Assembly (NCBI GenBank): GCA_023412745.1
Contig: JAEZBZ010000339.1
Span: 1-6,483 of the forward strand
DNA from: Pseudomonadota bacterium
Lineage (GTDB): Bacteria; Pseudomonadota; Alphaproteobacteria; Rhizobiales; Hyphomicrobiaceae
DNA: 6,483 nucleotides
Direction of reading: 5' to 3'
Part shown: piece after piece, positions 1 through 5,581 of the stretch
How positions within the stretch are numbered: position 1 is the stretch's first letter
How the letters are laid out: every line of letters begins with the position of its first letter
Made by a program: the position numbers and the translations under genes
Notes under the pieces: model-generated
The model's database searches: none
Seen by the model: only the letters and a program-made list of their open reading frames with translations
Told to the model about the DNA's origin: nothing

Positions 1-25
1 CTTGACGGGTGAACTGCTCGTTCAT
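1..25 (-). CDS. Start of an unidentified gene, cut by the left window edge
   Basis: An ATG at 23-25 (minus strand) opens a reading frame that begins MNEQFTRQ and runs off the left edge. The case for a real start is the upstream context. A strong Shine-Dalgarno sequence, AGGAG at 33-37, lies seven bases before the ATG, and beyond it are a leader with an inverted repeat and a candidate promoter. Eight residues are too few to assign a family, so no function is proposed. The 185-base gap from the helicase gene, with its own promoter-like region, suggests separate transcription from the typA-helicase unit. That is inference. Confidence 0.6.
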
Positions 26-32
26 CGAAAGT

Positions 33-37
33 CTCCT
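33..37 (-). promoter_or_regulatory. Ribosome binding site of the left-edge gene
   Basis: On the minus strand the sequence is AGGAG followed by ACTTTCG and then ATG. This is a near-perfect anti-16S match at a seven-base spacing. It is the main evidence that the ATG at 23-25 is a true start. Confidence 0.65.
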
Positions 38-79
38 GGGCTCAGCGGGCTCGAATGGGACAAGTCAAAGCGACATTGC

Positions 80-111
80 CGCGAAGCTCCATTGAACGGG
101 CCAGCTTCGCG
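80..111 (-). repeat. Perfect 9-bp inverted repeat in the leader of the left-edge gene
   Basis: CGCGAAGCT (80-88) and AGCTTCGCG (103-111) are perfect complements separated by 14 bases. If the candidate promoter at 128-156 is real, this dyad falls near the 5' end of the transcript and about 55 bases before the start codon. It could be a leader hairpin or a binding site for a dimeric regulator. No U-tract follows it on the minus strand, so a simple intrinsic terminator is unlikely. The symmetry is seen directly; any role is inferred. Confidence 0.5.
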
Positions 112-127
112 CGTTTTCGATGATGCA

Positions 128-156
128 AATTTAATCAAATCTATTGTGCAGCGCAA
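128..156 (-). promoter_or_regulatory. Candidate sigma70-type promoter for the left-edge gene
   Basis: Reading the minus strand, TTGCGC (151-156) and TAAATT (128-133) are separated by exactly 17 bases. The -10 matches TATAAT at four of six positions and the -35 matches TTGACA at three of six. The segment is clearly AT-richer than the surrounding genes and lies in the correct orientation upstream of the ribosome binding site at 33-37. The predicted start would be near 121, giving a leader of roughly 95 bases. The box matches are modest, so this is a candidate only. Confidence 0.35.
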
Positions 157-173
157 TATGTAATTTGTGCGTC

Positions 174-192
174 GCGACATCTTTTTTGTCGC
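174..192. repeat. Small hairpin GCGACA/TGTCGC between helicase stop and next gene
   Basis: GCGACA (174-179) pairs with TGTCGC (187-192) around a seven-base T-rich loop (A-rich on the minus strand). It overlaps the 8-base palindrome GTCGCGAC at 171-178. It lies about 20-35 bases downstream of the helicase stop. Read on the minus strand, the hairpin is not followed by a run of T, so it is not a good rho-independent terminator. It could instead be an operator-like dyad just upstream of the candidate -35 box. Confidence 0.25.
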
Positions 193-210
193 ATACTGAT
201 GAATGGGCCG

Positions 211-1560
211 TCAACCCTCAAGGGCAGGGAACAGGTCCCGATAGCCCATGGCGGCCGGATCGAAGCGCACATCCGTCGGCTTCAGCGGCCGCGCGAAAGC
301 CAAGCCTGCCAGCGAACGGCAGCGCGAAATGGCAACGTAAGTCTGTCCATGGGCAAACGTGCCCCGGCCGAGATCGATATACACGCGATCCAGCGTCAGG
401 CCCTGGCTCTTATGGATCGTCAGCGCCCACGCCAGCCTGACCGGGAACTGCTTGAAGGTGCCGGCGATGGTCTCGACGATCTTCTGCTCGGTCTGATCAT
501 AGGCATAGCGCCGGTTTTCCCAGGCTGCGGGCTCGATCTCGTATTCCTTGCCGTCGACCTCGATCCAGACCTGTTTGGGCGTCAGGCGGCTGATGCGAGC
601 GATGGTGCCGTTGACCCAGCGACGATCGGGATCGTTGCGCAGCAGGATGACCTTGGCGCCCGGTTTCAGTAGCAGCATGCTGTCGGTCGGCTGCGCGCTG
701 TCGCTATAATCGCCGGTGACGCCAGCCTCATAGGCGATCGGTTCGCCCGGCAGCGCGTCGAGGTAAGCGACGTTGATCCGGTTGGCCGCCGCGTTGGTCG
801 GCGTCAGGATCACGAACGGATTGCCTTCCGCCAGCGTGCGGATCGGATTGACCCTGTTGTTCAACAGTTTCAGGTCGGTCTCATCGACTTCGCCTTCGCG
901 GATGCGATCGAGCACATTGACCAGCTCTTCATCGTCCTGGCGGAAAACCTTGGTCAGCTCCAGCAGCGACGTGCCCGCGCCATCGCGCAGCGCCGGGATG
1001 CTGAAGAAGAACGGCCCACCGTGGGTCGTTTCCAGATGTTCGGCGACTTCGGCCTCCTGCACCACCGGCGGCAACTGATGCAGATCCCCGAACAGCAGCA
1101 GCCGCACACCGCCGAACGGCTCGCGCGGACGCCCGCGGTTCATGCGCAACGACTGGTCGATCGCCCACATCAGGTCGGACCGAACCATCGACACTTCATC
1201 GATGATCAGGAATTTCAGCTTCCGCATCACGCGGCCGTTTCGGCTGCGGCGGATATCGCTCTCGCGGACCAAGCGCGGTGGAAGGCCGAAGAAGGAATGG
1301 ATCGTTTGGCCGCCGACGTTGACGGCCGCAAGCCCGGTCGGCGCAAGCACGACCGCATCTTCGCCGAGCGACTCGCGCAACACCTTCAGCAGCGTGGACT
1401 TGCCCGTCCCGGCGCGGCCGGTGACGAACAGATGCCCGCCACCCTCGATAAACGGGAACCGGACGGCGAGTTCATGCTCATGCGTAACCTGGACGCCCTG
1501 CGGCCAGCCGACAATGCGGTCGAAACTGGCCCCAGGCAGCACAGGCTCGGCGCTGCTCAA
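211..1560 (-). CDS. Pif1-like SF1B DNA helicase (AAA ATPase)
   Basis: This 449-residue protein carries the full motif set of the Pif1/RecD branch of superfamily 1 helicases. These enzymes use ATP to move 5'-to-3' on single-stranded DNA and unwind duplexes or other structures. Visible motifs are Walker A GRAGTGKST (48-56), motif Ia APTGLAAVNVGGQTIHSFF (73-91), Walker B LIIDEVSM (118-125), motif III GDLHQLPPV (158-166), VFRQ (205-208), motif V TIHKSQGLTLDRVYIDLG (381-398) and motif VI YVAISRCRSLAGL (408-420). A segment at 304-323 (VILLRND...VNGTIARI) resembles the SH3-like insertion of Pif1/RecD2 proteins. The chosen start is TTG at 1558-1560, which shares TTGA with the typA stop; AGGCGG lies four bases upstream. 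The residues before about 40 are not strongly conserved in the family, so a later start is possible. No accessory domain (nuclease, HRDC, zinc finger) is evident. Family assignment is secure; the cellular role is not known from sequence. Confidence 0.93.
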   Translation of the reverse strand: MSSAEPVLPGASFDRIVGWPQGVQVTHEHELAVRFPFIEGGGHLFVTGRAGTGKSTLLKVLRESLGEDAVVLAPTGLAAVNVGGQTIHSFFGLPPRLVRESDIRRSRNGRVMRKLKFLIIDEVSMVRSDLMWAIDQSLRMNRGRPREPFGGVRLLLFGDLHQLPPVVQEAEVAEHLETTHGGPFFFSIPALRDGAGTSLLELTKVFRQDDEELVNVLDRIREGEVDETDLKLLNNRVNPIRTLAEGNPFVILTPTNAAANRINVAYLDALPGEPIAYEAGVTGDYSDSAQPTDSMLLLKPGAKVILLRNDPDRRWVNGTIARISRLTPKQVWIEVDGKEYEIEPAAWENRRYAYDQTEQKIVETIAGTFKQFPVRLAWALTIHKSQGLTLDRVYIDLGRGTFAHGQTYVAISRCRSLAGLAFARPLKPTDVRFDPAAMGYRDLFPALEG

Positions 1561-3386
1561 GCGACCGCCTGCGCTTCCTTGATGCGCTCCATCTTCTTGC
1601 GCATGTTCGGGTCGAGCCAGAGCTTCCTCAAACGAATCGAATTCGGTGTCACTTCGACGAGTTCATCATCTTCGATGTAGGACATCGCCTTTTCAAGCGT
1701 CAGCTTCATCGGCGGTGTCAGCGTCAGAGCGTCGTCCTTGCCGGAAGCACGGACGTTCGTCAGCTTCTTGCCCTGCACGACGTTGACGATGAGGTCGTTT
1801 TCGCGAGAGTGCTCGCCGACGATCATACCCTCGTAGACCTTGGTCTGCGGGGAAATCATCGCGGGGCCGCGATCCTGCAGATAAAACAGCGAATAGGCCG
1901 TAGCCTCACCCGCGCCGTTGGAAATCAGCACGCCGGTACGACGTCCCTGGATCTCCCCTTTGAACGGAACATAGTCGTGAAAAATGCGGTTAATCACCGC
2001 CGTACCACGGGTGTCCGACAACATCTCGCCCTGGTATCCGAGCAGGCCGCGCGTCGGCACATGGAACACCATGCGCGTACGCCCGCCGCCTGACGGACGC
2101 ATCTCCAGCAGTTCGCCTTTGCGCTCCGACAGCTTCTGCACCACGACGCCAGTGTGTTCGTCATCAACGTCGATGATCGTCTCCTCGACCGGCTCCAGCT
2201 TCTGGCCGGTCGCCTCGTCGATCTTGATGACCACCTTCGGACGCGACACGGTCAGCTCGAAGCCTTCGCGGCGCATGTTCTCGATCAGGATCGCGAGTTG
2301 CAATTCGCCACGACCAGCTACCGTGAAGGCGTCCTTGTCGTCGCTTTCGGCGATGCGGATGGCGATATTGCGCTCAGCCTCGCGCAGCAGCCGGTCGCGG
2401 ATAACACGGCTCTGAACCTTGTCGCCTTCCTGGCCGGCGAACGGACCGTCGTTGATGCGGAACGTCATGGACAGTGTCGGCGGATCGACCGGCTGGGCGA
2501 CCAGCGGCTCCTGCACGGATGGATCGCACAACGTATCGGCGACGGTGGCCTCGCTCATGCCAGCGATGGCAACGATTTCGCCGGCCTCGGCCTGCTCGAC
2601 CGGCACTCGCTCCAGGCCGCGGAACGCTAGCACCTTGCTGACGCGGAAGTTCTCGACCAGCGTACCGTCATGGCGCAGCGCCTTAAGCGGCGCGTTGACC
2701 TTCATGACGCCCGAGGTGATGCGGCCGGTCAGGATGCGACCAAGGAACGGATCGGCTTCCAGCGTCGTCGCCAGCATGCGCACCGGACCTTCTTCGACCT
2801 TCGGTGGCGGCACGTGCTTCACCACCAGATCGAACATCGGGGTGAGGTCTTCCTGCGGACCTTCCGGCGCCATCGCCATCCAGCCGTTACGGCCCGAACC
2901 GTACAGCACCGGGAAATCAAGCTGCTCGTCGGTGGCGTCGAGGTTGGCGAACAGGTCAAAAATCTCGTTCAGCACCTCAAGGTGGCGCTCGTCCGGACGG
3001 TCGATCTTGTTGATCGCCACGATCGGCCGCAGGCCGCGCTTGAGGGCCTTGGAGACGACGAACTTGGTCTGCGGCAGCGGGCCTTCGGACGCGTCCACGA
3101 GAACGATCACACCATCGACCATGTTCATGATGCGCTCGACCTCACCGCCGAAATCGGCGTGACCTGGAGTGTCGACGATGTTGATACGCGTGTCCTTCCA
3201 GACAACGCTGGTGCACTTGGCGAGAATGGTAATGCCGCGCTCACGCTCGATATCGTTCGAGTCCATGGCGCGTTCAGCGACCTTCTGGTTCTCGCGGAAC
3301 GAGCCCGACTGCTTCAGGAGCTGGTCGACCAGGGTGGTTTTGCCATGGTCGACGTGGGCGATGATGGCGATGTTGCGAAGATCCAT
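1557..3386 (-). CDS. typA: Ribosome-associated translational GTPase TypA/BipA
   Basis: This 609-residue protein is collinear with TypA/BipA (E. coli BipA is 607 residues), a GTPase of the EF-G/LepA family that binds 70S ribosomes and helps large-subunit assembly and stress adaptation, particularly in the cold. Visible GTPase motifs are G1 AHVDHGKTT (10-18), switch I ERERGITILAK (47-57), G3 DTPGHADFGGEVER (72-85) and G4 NKID (126-129). After the beta-barrel domain II come EF-G-like domains and the TypA-specific C-terminal part, including GRRTGVLISNGAGEATAYS and the C-terminal RKLWLDPNMRKKMERIKEA. The ATG at 3384-3386 is preferred because the protein then begins MDLRNIAIIAHVDHGK, as TypA homologues do. 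An in-frame extension of 16 residues up to 3434 has no family support. The ribosome binding site is weak (GTGAG, about four to five bases before ATG). It overlaps the helicase gene by four bases. No frameshift or missing motif was seen. Confidence 0.97.
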   Translation of the reverse strand: MDLRNIAIIAHVDHGKTTLVDQLLKQSGSFRENQKVAERAMDSNDIERERGITILAKCTSVVWKDTRINIVDTPGHADFGGEVERIMNMVDGVIVLVDASEGPLPQTKFVVSKALKRGLRPIVAINKIDRPDERHLEVLNEIFDLFANLDATDEQLDFPVLYGSGRNGWMAMAPEGPQEDLTPMFDLVVKHVPPPKVEEGPVRMLATTLEADPFLGRILTGRITSGVMKVNAPLKALRHDGTLVENFRVSKVLAFRGLERVPVEQAEAGEIVAIAGMSEATVADTLCDPSVQEPLVAQPVDPPTLSMTFRINDGPFAGQEGDKVQSRVIRDRLLREAERNIAIRIAESDDKDAFTVAGRGELQLAILIENMRREGFELTVSRPKVVIKIDEATGQKLEPVEETIIDVDDEHTGVVVQKLSERKGELLEMRPSGGGRTRMVFHVPTRGLLGYQGEMLSDTRGTAVINRIFHDYVPFKGEIQGRRTGVLISNGAGEATAYSLFYLQDRGPAMISPQTKVYEGMIVGEHSRENDLIVNVVQGKKLTNVRASGKDDALTLTPPMKLTLEKAMSYIEDDELVEVTPNSIRLRKLWLDPNMRKKMERIKEAQAVA

Positions 3387-3501
3387 ACGGCTCACAAATG
3401 TTGCGGTGCAATAAGCTGCGCGGGGACGTAGCACATTCCGGCCGCCATCGCCAGCGGAGTCAGCCGCTTACGTCTCATTGGCCGCGGGTTGTACTTGCTT
3501 T
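3387..3501 (-). other. typA 5' spacer, no clear promoter
   Basis: This is the 115-base gap between the stop of the membrane-protein gene and the typA start. It holds a weak 5-bp hairpin, AGCGG (3453-3457) with CCGCT (3464-3468), with no U-tract on the minus strand. No convincing -35/-10 pair was found. Whether typA has its own promoter here or is read through from the upstream gene cannot be decided from the sequence. Confidence 0.35.
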
Positions 3502-4290
3502 TCAGGCCGAGGCTTTGGGCGTTGCCACCCCGGATGCCTTATCCTGCTCACGCATATAGAGGTCGAAGAGGTACTCGTCGAGGTCCGGGCGCGGCCCTTG
3601 AACCTTATCCTGCCGCCGGCGCTGGCGTTCCTGCAGCCGCTTGGCCGACGAGGTGGCGCCGGAACGCTTCATGCGGCGCCCAGCCGAGATCAGCAGCGCC
3701 GTCGTCGGCTCGTCGAGATCCATCTCCTCCAGGAAGTTCTCGCGCATGGCATAGAAGCTTTGCAGGATCGCATCGCGCGCCTGCTTGCGCTGCTCAATCG
3801 AAACGTTTGGATGCTTGCGCGGGTCCAGCGTCTGCAGCGCCCGGCGCATGTCATGCAGCGGCGCATAGGGATACAGGCCGATCAGGTCGGCGGTCTCACC
3901 CACGTTACGGTAAACGATCCGCATATTATCCAGCGTCTCGCTGATCCGGCAGAACGCAGCGATGTAATCGTCGGCGGTCGGGTAGGTTTTCTCGCAGAAC
4001 GAATACAACGCCGACTTTGTGCGCACGATGCCGCGCCATTCGTCTTCCAGGCTCTGCACGAACTTGGAGCGTTTCTGGAACACGTTGGCCAGATAGGCGG
4101 CGATCACGGTGACGAACACCAGCGCCATGTCCTTGAGGTAGTCGTAGATATCGGCAGCGAACAGGGCCAATGGCGTGTCGGCGACGCCTGGAATACGGCC
4201 AGCCAGCTTGGTCGCCAGCGAGAAGATCAGCACGGCGACCAGCAGCACGTAGACACGGCGCAGCGTGCGATTGAGACGCGAACGGGTCAT
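3502..4290 (-). CDS. Two-pass membrane protein of unknown function
   Basis: I do not recognise a family for this 262-residue protein. It begins with a basic N terminus (MTRSRLNRTLRR), followed by a hydrophobic segment at about 13-29 and a second at about 54-70 (MALVFVTVIAAYLANVF). The rest, about 190 residues, is soluble, charged and probably helical. Basic residues flank both segments, which favours both ends being cytoplasmic with a short periplasmic loop of about 25 residues. A K/R/Q-rich stretch at 206-233 precedes an acidic, aromatic tail (DLDEYLFDLYMREQD, 236-250). Two cysteines (C99, C114) are near the membrane end. The ATG at 4288-4290 is preceded by AGGGGTGG about seven bases upstream, an acceptable ribosome binding site. 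An opposite-strand frame here is longer, but its composition is R/H/Q-rich and shadow-like, whereas this one has sensible membrane architecture. It may be co-transcribed with typA (115-base gap), which is uncertain. Confidence 0.8.
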   Translation of the reverse strand: MTRSRLNRTLRRVYVLLVAVLIFSLATKLAGRIPGVADTPLALFAADIYDYLKDMALVFVTVIAAYLANVFQKRSKFVQSLEDEWRGIVRTKSALYSFCEKTYPTADDYIAAFCRISETLDNMRIVYRNVGETADLIGLYPYAPLHDMRRALQTLDPRKHPNVSIEQRKQARDAILQSFYAMRENFLEEMDLDEPTTALLISAGRRMKRSGATSSAKRLQERQRRRQDKVQGPRPDLDEYLFDLYMREQDKASGVATPKASA

Positions 4291-4366
4291 GAAATAACCA
4301 CCCCTGAACTGCCCCCGTGGACAGTCGCATCACTTCTGCCCAGGATGGCTATATCAAGGCAAGGCG

Positions 4367-4384
4367 GGTTGCGCTGACGCAACC
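4367..4384. repeat. Perfect 7-bp hairpin upstream of the membrane-protein gene
   Basis: GGTTGCG (4367-4373) pairs with CGCAACC (4378-4384) across a CTGA tetraloop. It is 77-94 bases upstream of the membrane-protein start, so it may be an operator or part of a leader. No T-run follows on either strand, which argues against an intrinsic terminator. Confidence 0.45.
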
Positions 4385-4446
4385 GGAAACTCCACCGCCT
4401 GTGGCACGCCTGCTAGCCGCGAACGCAGCATCGGCTACGGCAGTCG

Positions 4447-4458
4447 ACCGCTAGCGGT
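4447..4458. repeat. 12-base perfect palindrome ACCGCTAGCGGT
   Basis: ACCGCTAGCGGT at 4447-4458 equals its own reverse complement over all 12 bases with no central spacer. Uninterrupted palindromes of this size can be regulator or modification sites, but a 12-base palindrome can also arise by chance in GC-rich DNA. No second copy was noticed in the window. Confidence 0.35.
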
Positions 4459-4485
4459 ATCCGAGACCCGACACCTTACCCGCTC

Positions 4486-4518
4486 ATCTGGCATGCCCGC
4501 GAAGGCGGGCGCTCAGAT
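4486..4518 (+). repeat. REP-like palindromic repeat, copy A
   Basis: The core GCCCGC-GAAG-GCGGGC (4495-4510) is a perfect 6-bp stem with a tetraloop. The stem extends outward through GC/GC (4491-4492 with 4511-4512) and ATCTG/CAGAT (4486-4490 with 4514-4518), with small bulges. It belongs to the short 'CCCGCGAAGGCGGG' intergenic repeats common in alphaproteobacterial genomes. It matches the repeat at 4595-4624 in the opposite orientation at 23 of 30 aligned positions (4488-4517). Confidence 0.7.
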
Positions 4519-4532
4519 CAGCGAGCAACGTA

Positions 4533-4565
4533 AGCCAACGGCCGAAAACGGCCGCCGCTTTGGCT
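4533..4565. repeat. Compound hairpin between the two REP-like repeats
   Basis: AGCCAA (4533-4538) pairs with TTGGCT (4560-4565). Directly inside, CGGCCG (4539-4544) pairs with CGGCCG (4549-4554) around an AAAA loop. A five-base bulge (4555-4559) sits on one side, giving 12 base pairs in total. It is centred between the two inverted REP-like copies, so the three together resemble a BIME-type mosaic element. The pairing is seen directly; the mosaic reading is inference. Confidence 0.45.
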
Positions 4566-4594
4566 CAGCGTAGGAAGCCGGCAGTACGCAAGTG

Positions 4595-4624
4595 TCTGGG
4601 TCCCCGCCTGCGCGGGGACGACAG
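4595..4624 (-). repeat. REP-like palindromic repeat, copy B, just after the dehydrogenase stop
   Basis: GTCCCCGC (4600-4607) pairs perfectly with GCGGGGAC (4612-4619) around a four-base loop. On the minus strand it starts six bases after the dehydrogenase stop codon. There it could act as a 3' mRNA stabiliser or a factor-dependent termination aid for the etfA-dehydrogenase transcript. No U-tract follows, so it is not a canonical intrinsic terminator. It is an inverted relative of the copy at 4486-4518. Spurious translation across it gives the 'VVPAQAGTQ' peptide typical of this repeat class. Confidence 0.7.
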
Positions 4625-4630
4625 GTAGCG

Positions 4631-5551
4631 TTACCGGGTCGGAACCGGCTTCTCGCCGCGATAGTCGTAGAAACCGCGCTTGGTCTTGCGGCCGAGCCAG
4701 CCAGCTTCGACGTACTTCACCAGCAGCGGACACGGGCGATATTTAGAATCTGCTAGCCCCTCATACAGCACCTGCATAACCGAAAGGCAGGTATCCAGAC
4801 CGATGAAATCAGCCAGCTCCAGCGGGCCCATCGGATGATTGGCGCCAAGCTTCATGGCCTTATCGATCGCCTCGACCGTGCCGACGCCCTCATACAGCGT
4901 GTAGACGGCCTCGTTGATCATCGGCAGCAGGATGCGGTTGACGATGAAGGCCGGGAAGTCCTCGGCGACCGCGATGGTCTTGCCCAAAGACTCCACGAAC
5001 ACGCGGCTCGCCGAGAACGTCTCGTCTTCCGTCGCGATGCCGCGGATCAGCTCCACGAGCTGCATCACCGGCACCGGGTTCATGAAATGCATGCCGATGA
5101 AGCGCTCAGGGCGCTTCGTCGTTGCCGCCAAGCGGGTGATGGAGATGGAGGAGGTATTGGACGCGATGATTGCCGAGGGCTTCAGGTTCGGACACAGATC
5201 TACGAAGATCTTGCGCTTGACGCTCTCATCCTCAACCGCGGCCTCGATCACGAGGTCGCAGTCGCCGAGCGCCGCAAAGTCCGGCGCATAGCTGATGCGC
5301 TTGATAGCAACAGCCTTGCCGTCTTCCTTGATGACGCCACGGCTGACCTGACGATCCATGTTCTTGTTGATGGTCGCCAAGGCCTTTTCGACCGACTCCT
5401 TGACGAGATCCGTGATCAGCACGTCGTAGCCAGCGAGGGCCACGACATGCGCGATACCGCTACCCATCTGTCCGGCACCGACGATGCCGACCTTCTTGAT
5501 AACCAGCGGAGTCTCGCCTTGTGCAGTTTTTGATTTCACCGCGGCGTCCAT
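4631..5551 (-). CDS. 3-hydroxybutyryl-CoA dehydrogenase
   Basis: This 306-residue protein is a member of the 3-hydroxyacyl-CoA dehydrogenase family (PaaH/HbdA type). It interconverts 3-hydroxybutyryl-CoA and acetoacetyl-CoA with NAD(P) in the cytoplasm. The N-terminal Rossmann fold shows GAGQMG at 25-30 (VGIVGAGQMGSGIAHV). The catalytic region includes SNTSS (131-135), GMHFMNP with the catalytic-type histidine H155 (153-159) and E167. The family signature DFPAFIVNRILLPMINEA (198-215) includes N205, and the C-terminal helical domain ends near GFYDYRGE (293-300). The ATG at 5549-5551 is chosen over an in-frame GTG at 5579-5581. GAGG lies ten bases before the ATG, while the GTG would nearly abut the etfA stop. 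Either start leaves an unusually long 16-26-residue lead before the IKKVGIVG strand that usually opens the family. It follows etfA after 30 bases in one operon. Single-domain length shows it is not a FadB-type fusion. Substrate length preference (C4) is inferred from family. Confidence 0.92.
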   Translation of the reverse strand: MDAAVKSKTAQGETPLVIKKVGIVGAGQMGSGIAHVVALAGYDVLITDLVKESVEKALATINKNMDRQVSRGVIKEDGKAVAIKRISYAPDFAALGDCDLVIEAAVEDESVKRKIFVDLCPNLKPSAIIASNTSSISITRLAATTKRPERFIGMHFMNPVPVMQLVELIRGIATEDETFSASRVFVESLGKTIAVAEDFPAFIVNRILLPMINEAVYTLYEGVGTVEAIDKAMKLGANHPMGPLELADFIGLDTCLSVMQVLYEGLADSKYRPCPLLVKYVEAGWLGRKTKRGFYDYRGEKPVPTR

Positions 5552-5581
5552 CTCTCGAAATCCTCGCGTCCTGGCGGGCAC

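Larger units (their letters stand above)
4291..4630. other. Structure-rich intergenic spacer without a gene
   Basis: These 340 bases separate the end of the fatty-acid operon from the membrane-protein gene. No reading frame here has a credible start and composition. The spacer contains at least five dyad-symmetric elements (4367-4384, 4447-4458, 4486-4518, 4533-4565, 4595-4624), which are listed separately. The promoter of the membrane-protein gene should lie in the lower part. A TATAGC-like -10 is visible on the minus strand near 4350, but no well-spaced -35 accompanies it. Confidence 0.6.

Noticed and set aside
211..1560. Helicase as part of an antiphage defence system
   Set aside because: No nuclease, toxin or other defence partner adjoins it. 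It overlaps the housekeeping gene typA and shows no compositional sign of recent transfer.
2419..3431. Long plus-strand open frames opposite typA (about 250 codons each)
   Set aside because: They lie fully within the unmistakable typA coding sequence, and their compositions (S/R/T-rich or R/H/D-rich) are those of antisense shadows.
3387..3434. 16-residue N-terminal extension of TypA
   Set aside because: TypA homologues start within a few residues of LRNIAIIAHVDHGK, and the ATG at 3384-3386 gives the family length. The extension has no recognisable content.
3453..3468. AGCGG/CCGCT hairpin as terminator of the membrane-protein gene
   Set aside because: The stem is only five base pairs and no T-run follows on the minus strand.
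3478..4377. A 299-codon plus-strand open frame opposite the membrane-protein gene, longer than that gene
   Set aside because: Its translation is rich in R, H, Q and G with no membrane or domain pattern. It is a typical complement of a GC-rich gene. The minus frame has a good start context and plausible two-segment membrane topology.
4595..4624. Copy B repeat as a rho-independent terminator for the etfA operon
   Set aside because: The stem is strong, but the bases after it on the minus strand (CCAGACACTTG) lack a U-tract. A 3' stabilising or factor-dependent role is more likely.
4518..4733. A 71-codon minus frame containing VVPAQAGTQ
   Set aside because: This peptide is the well-known false translation of the REP-like repeat at 4595-4624. 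The frame also overlaps the dehydrogenase 3' end.
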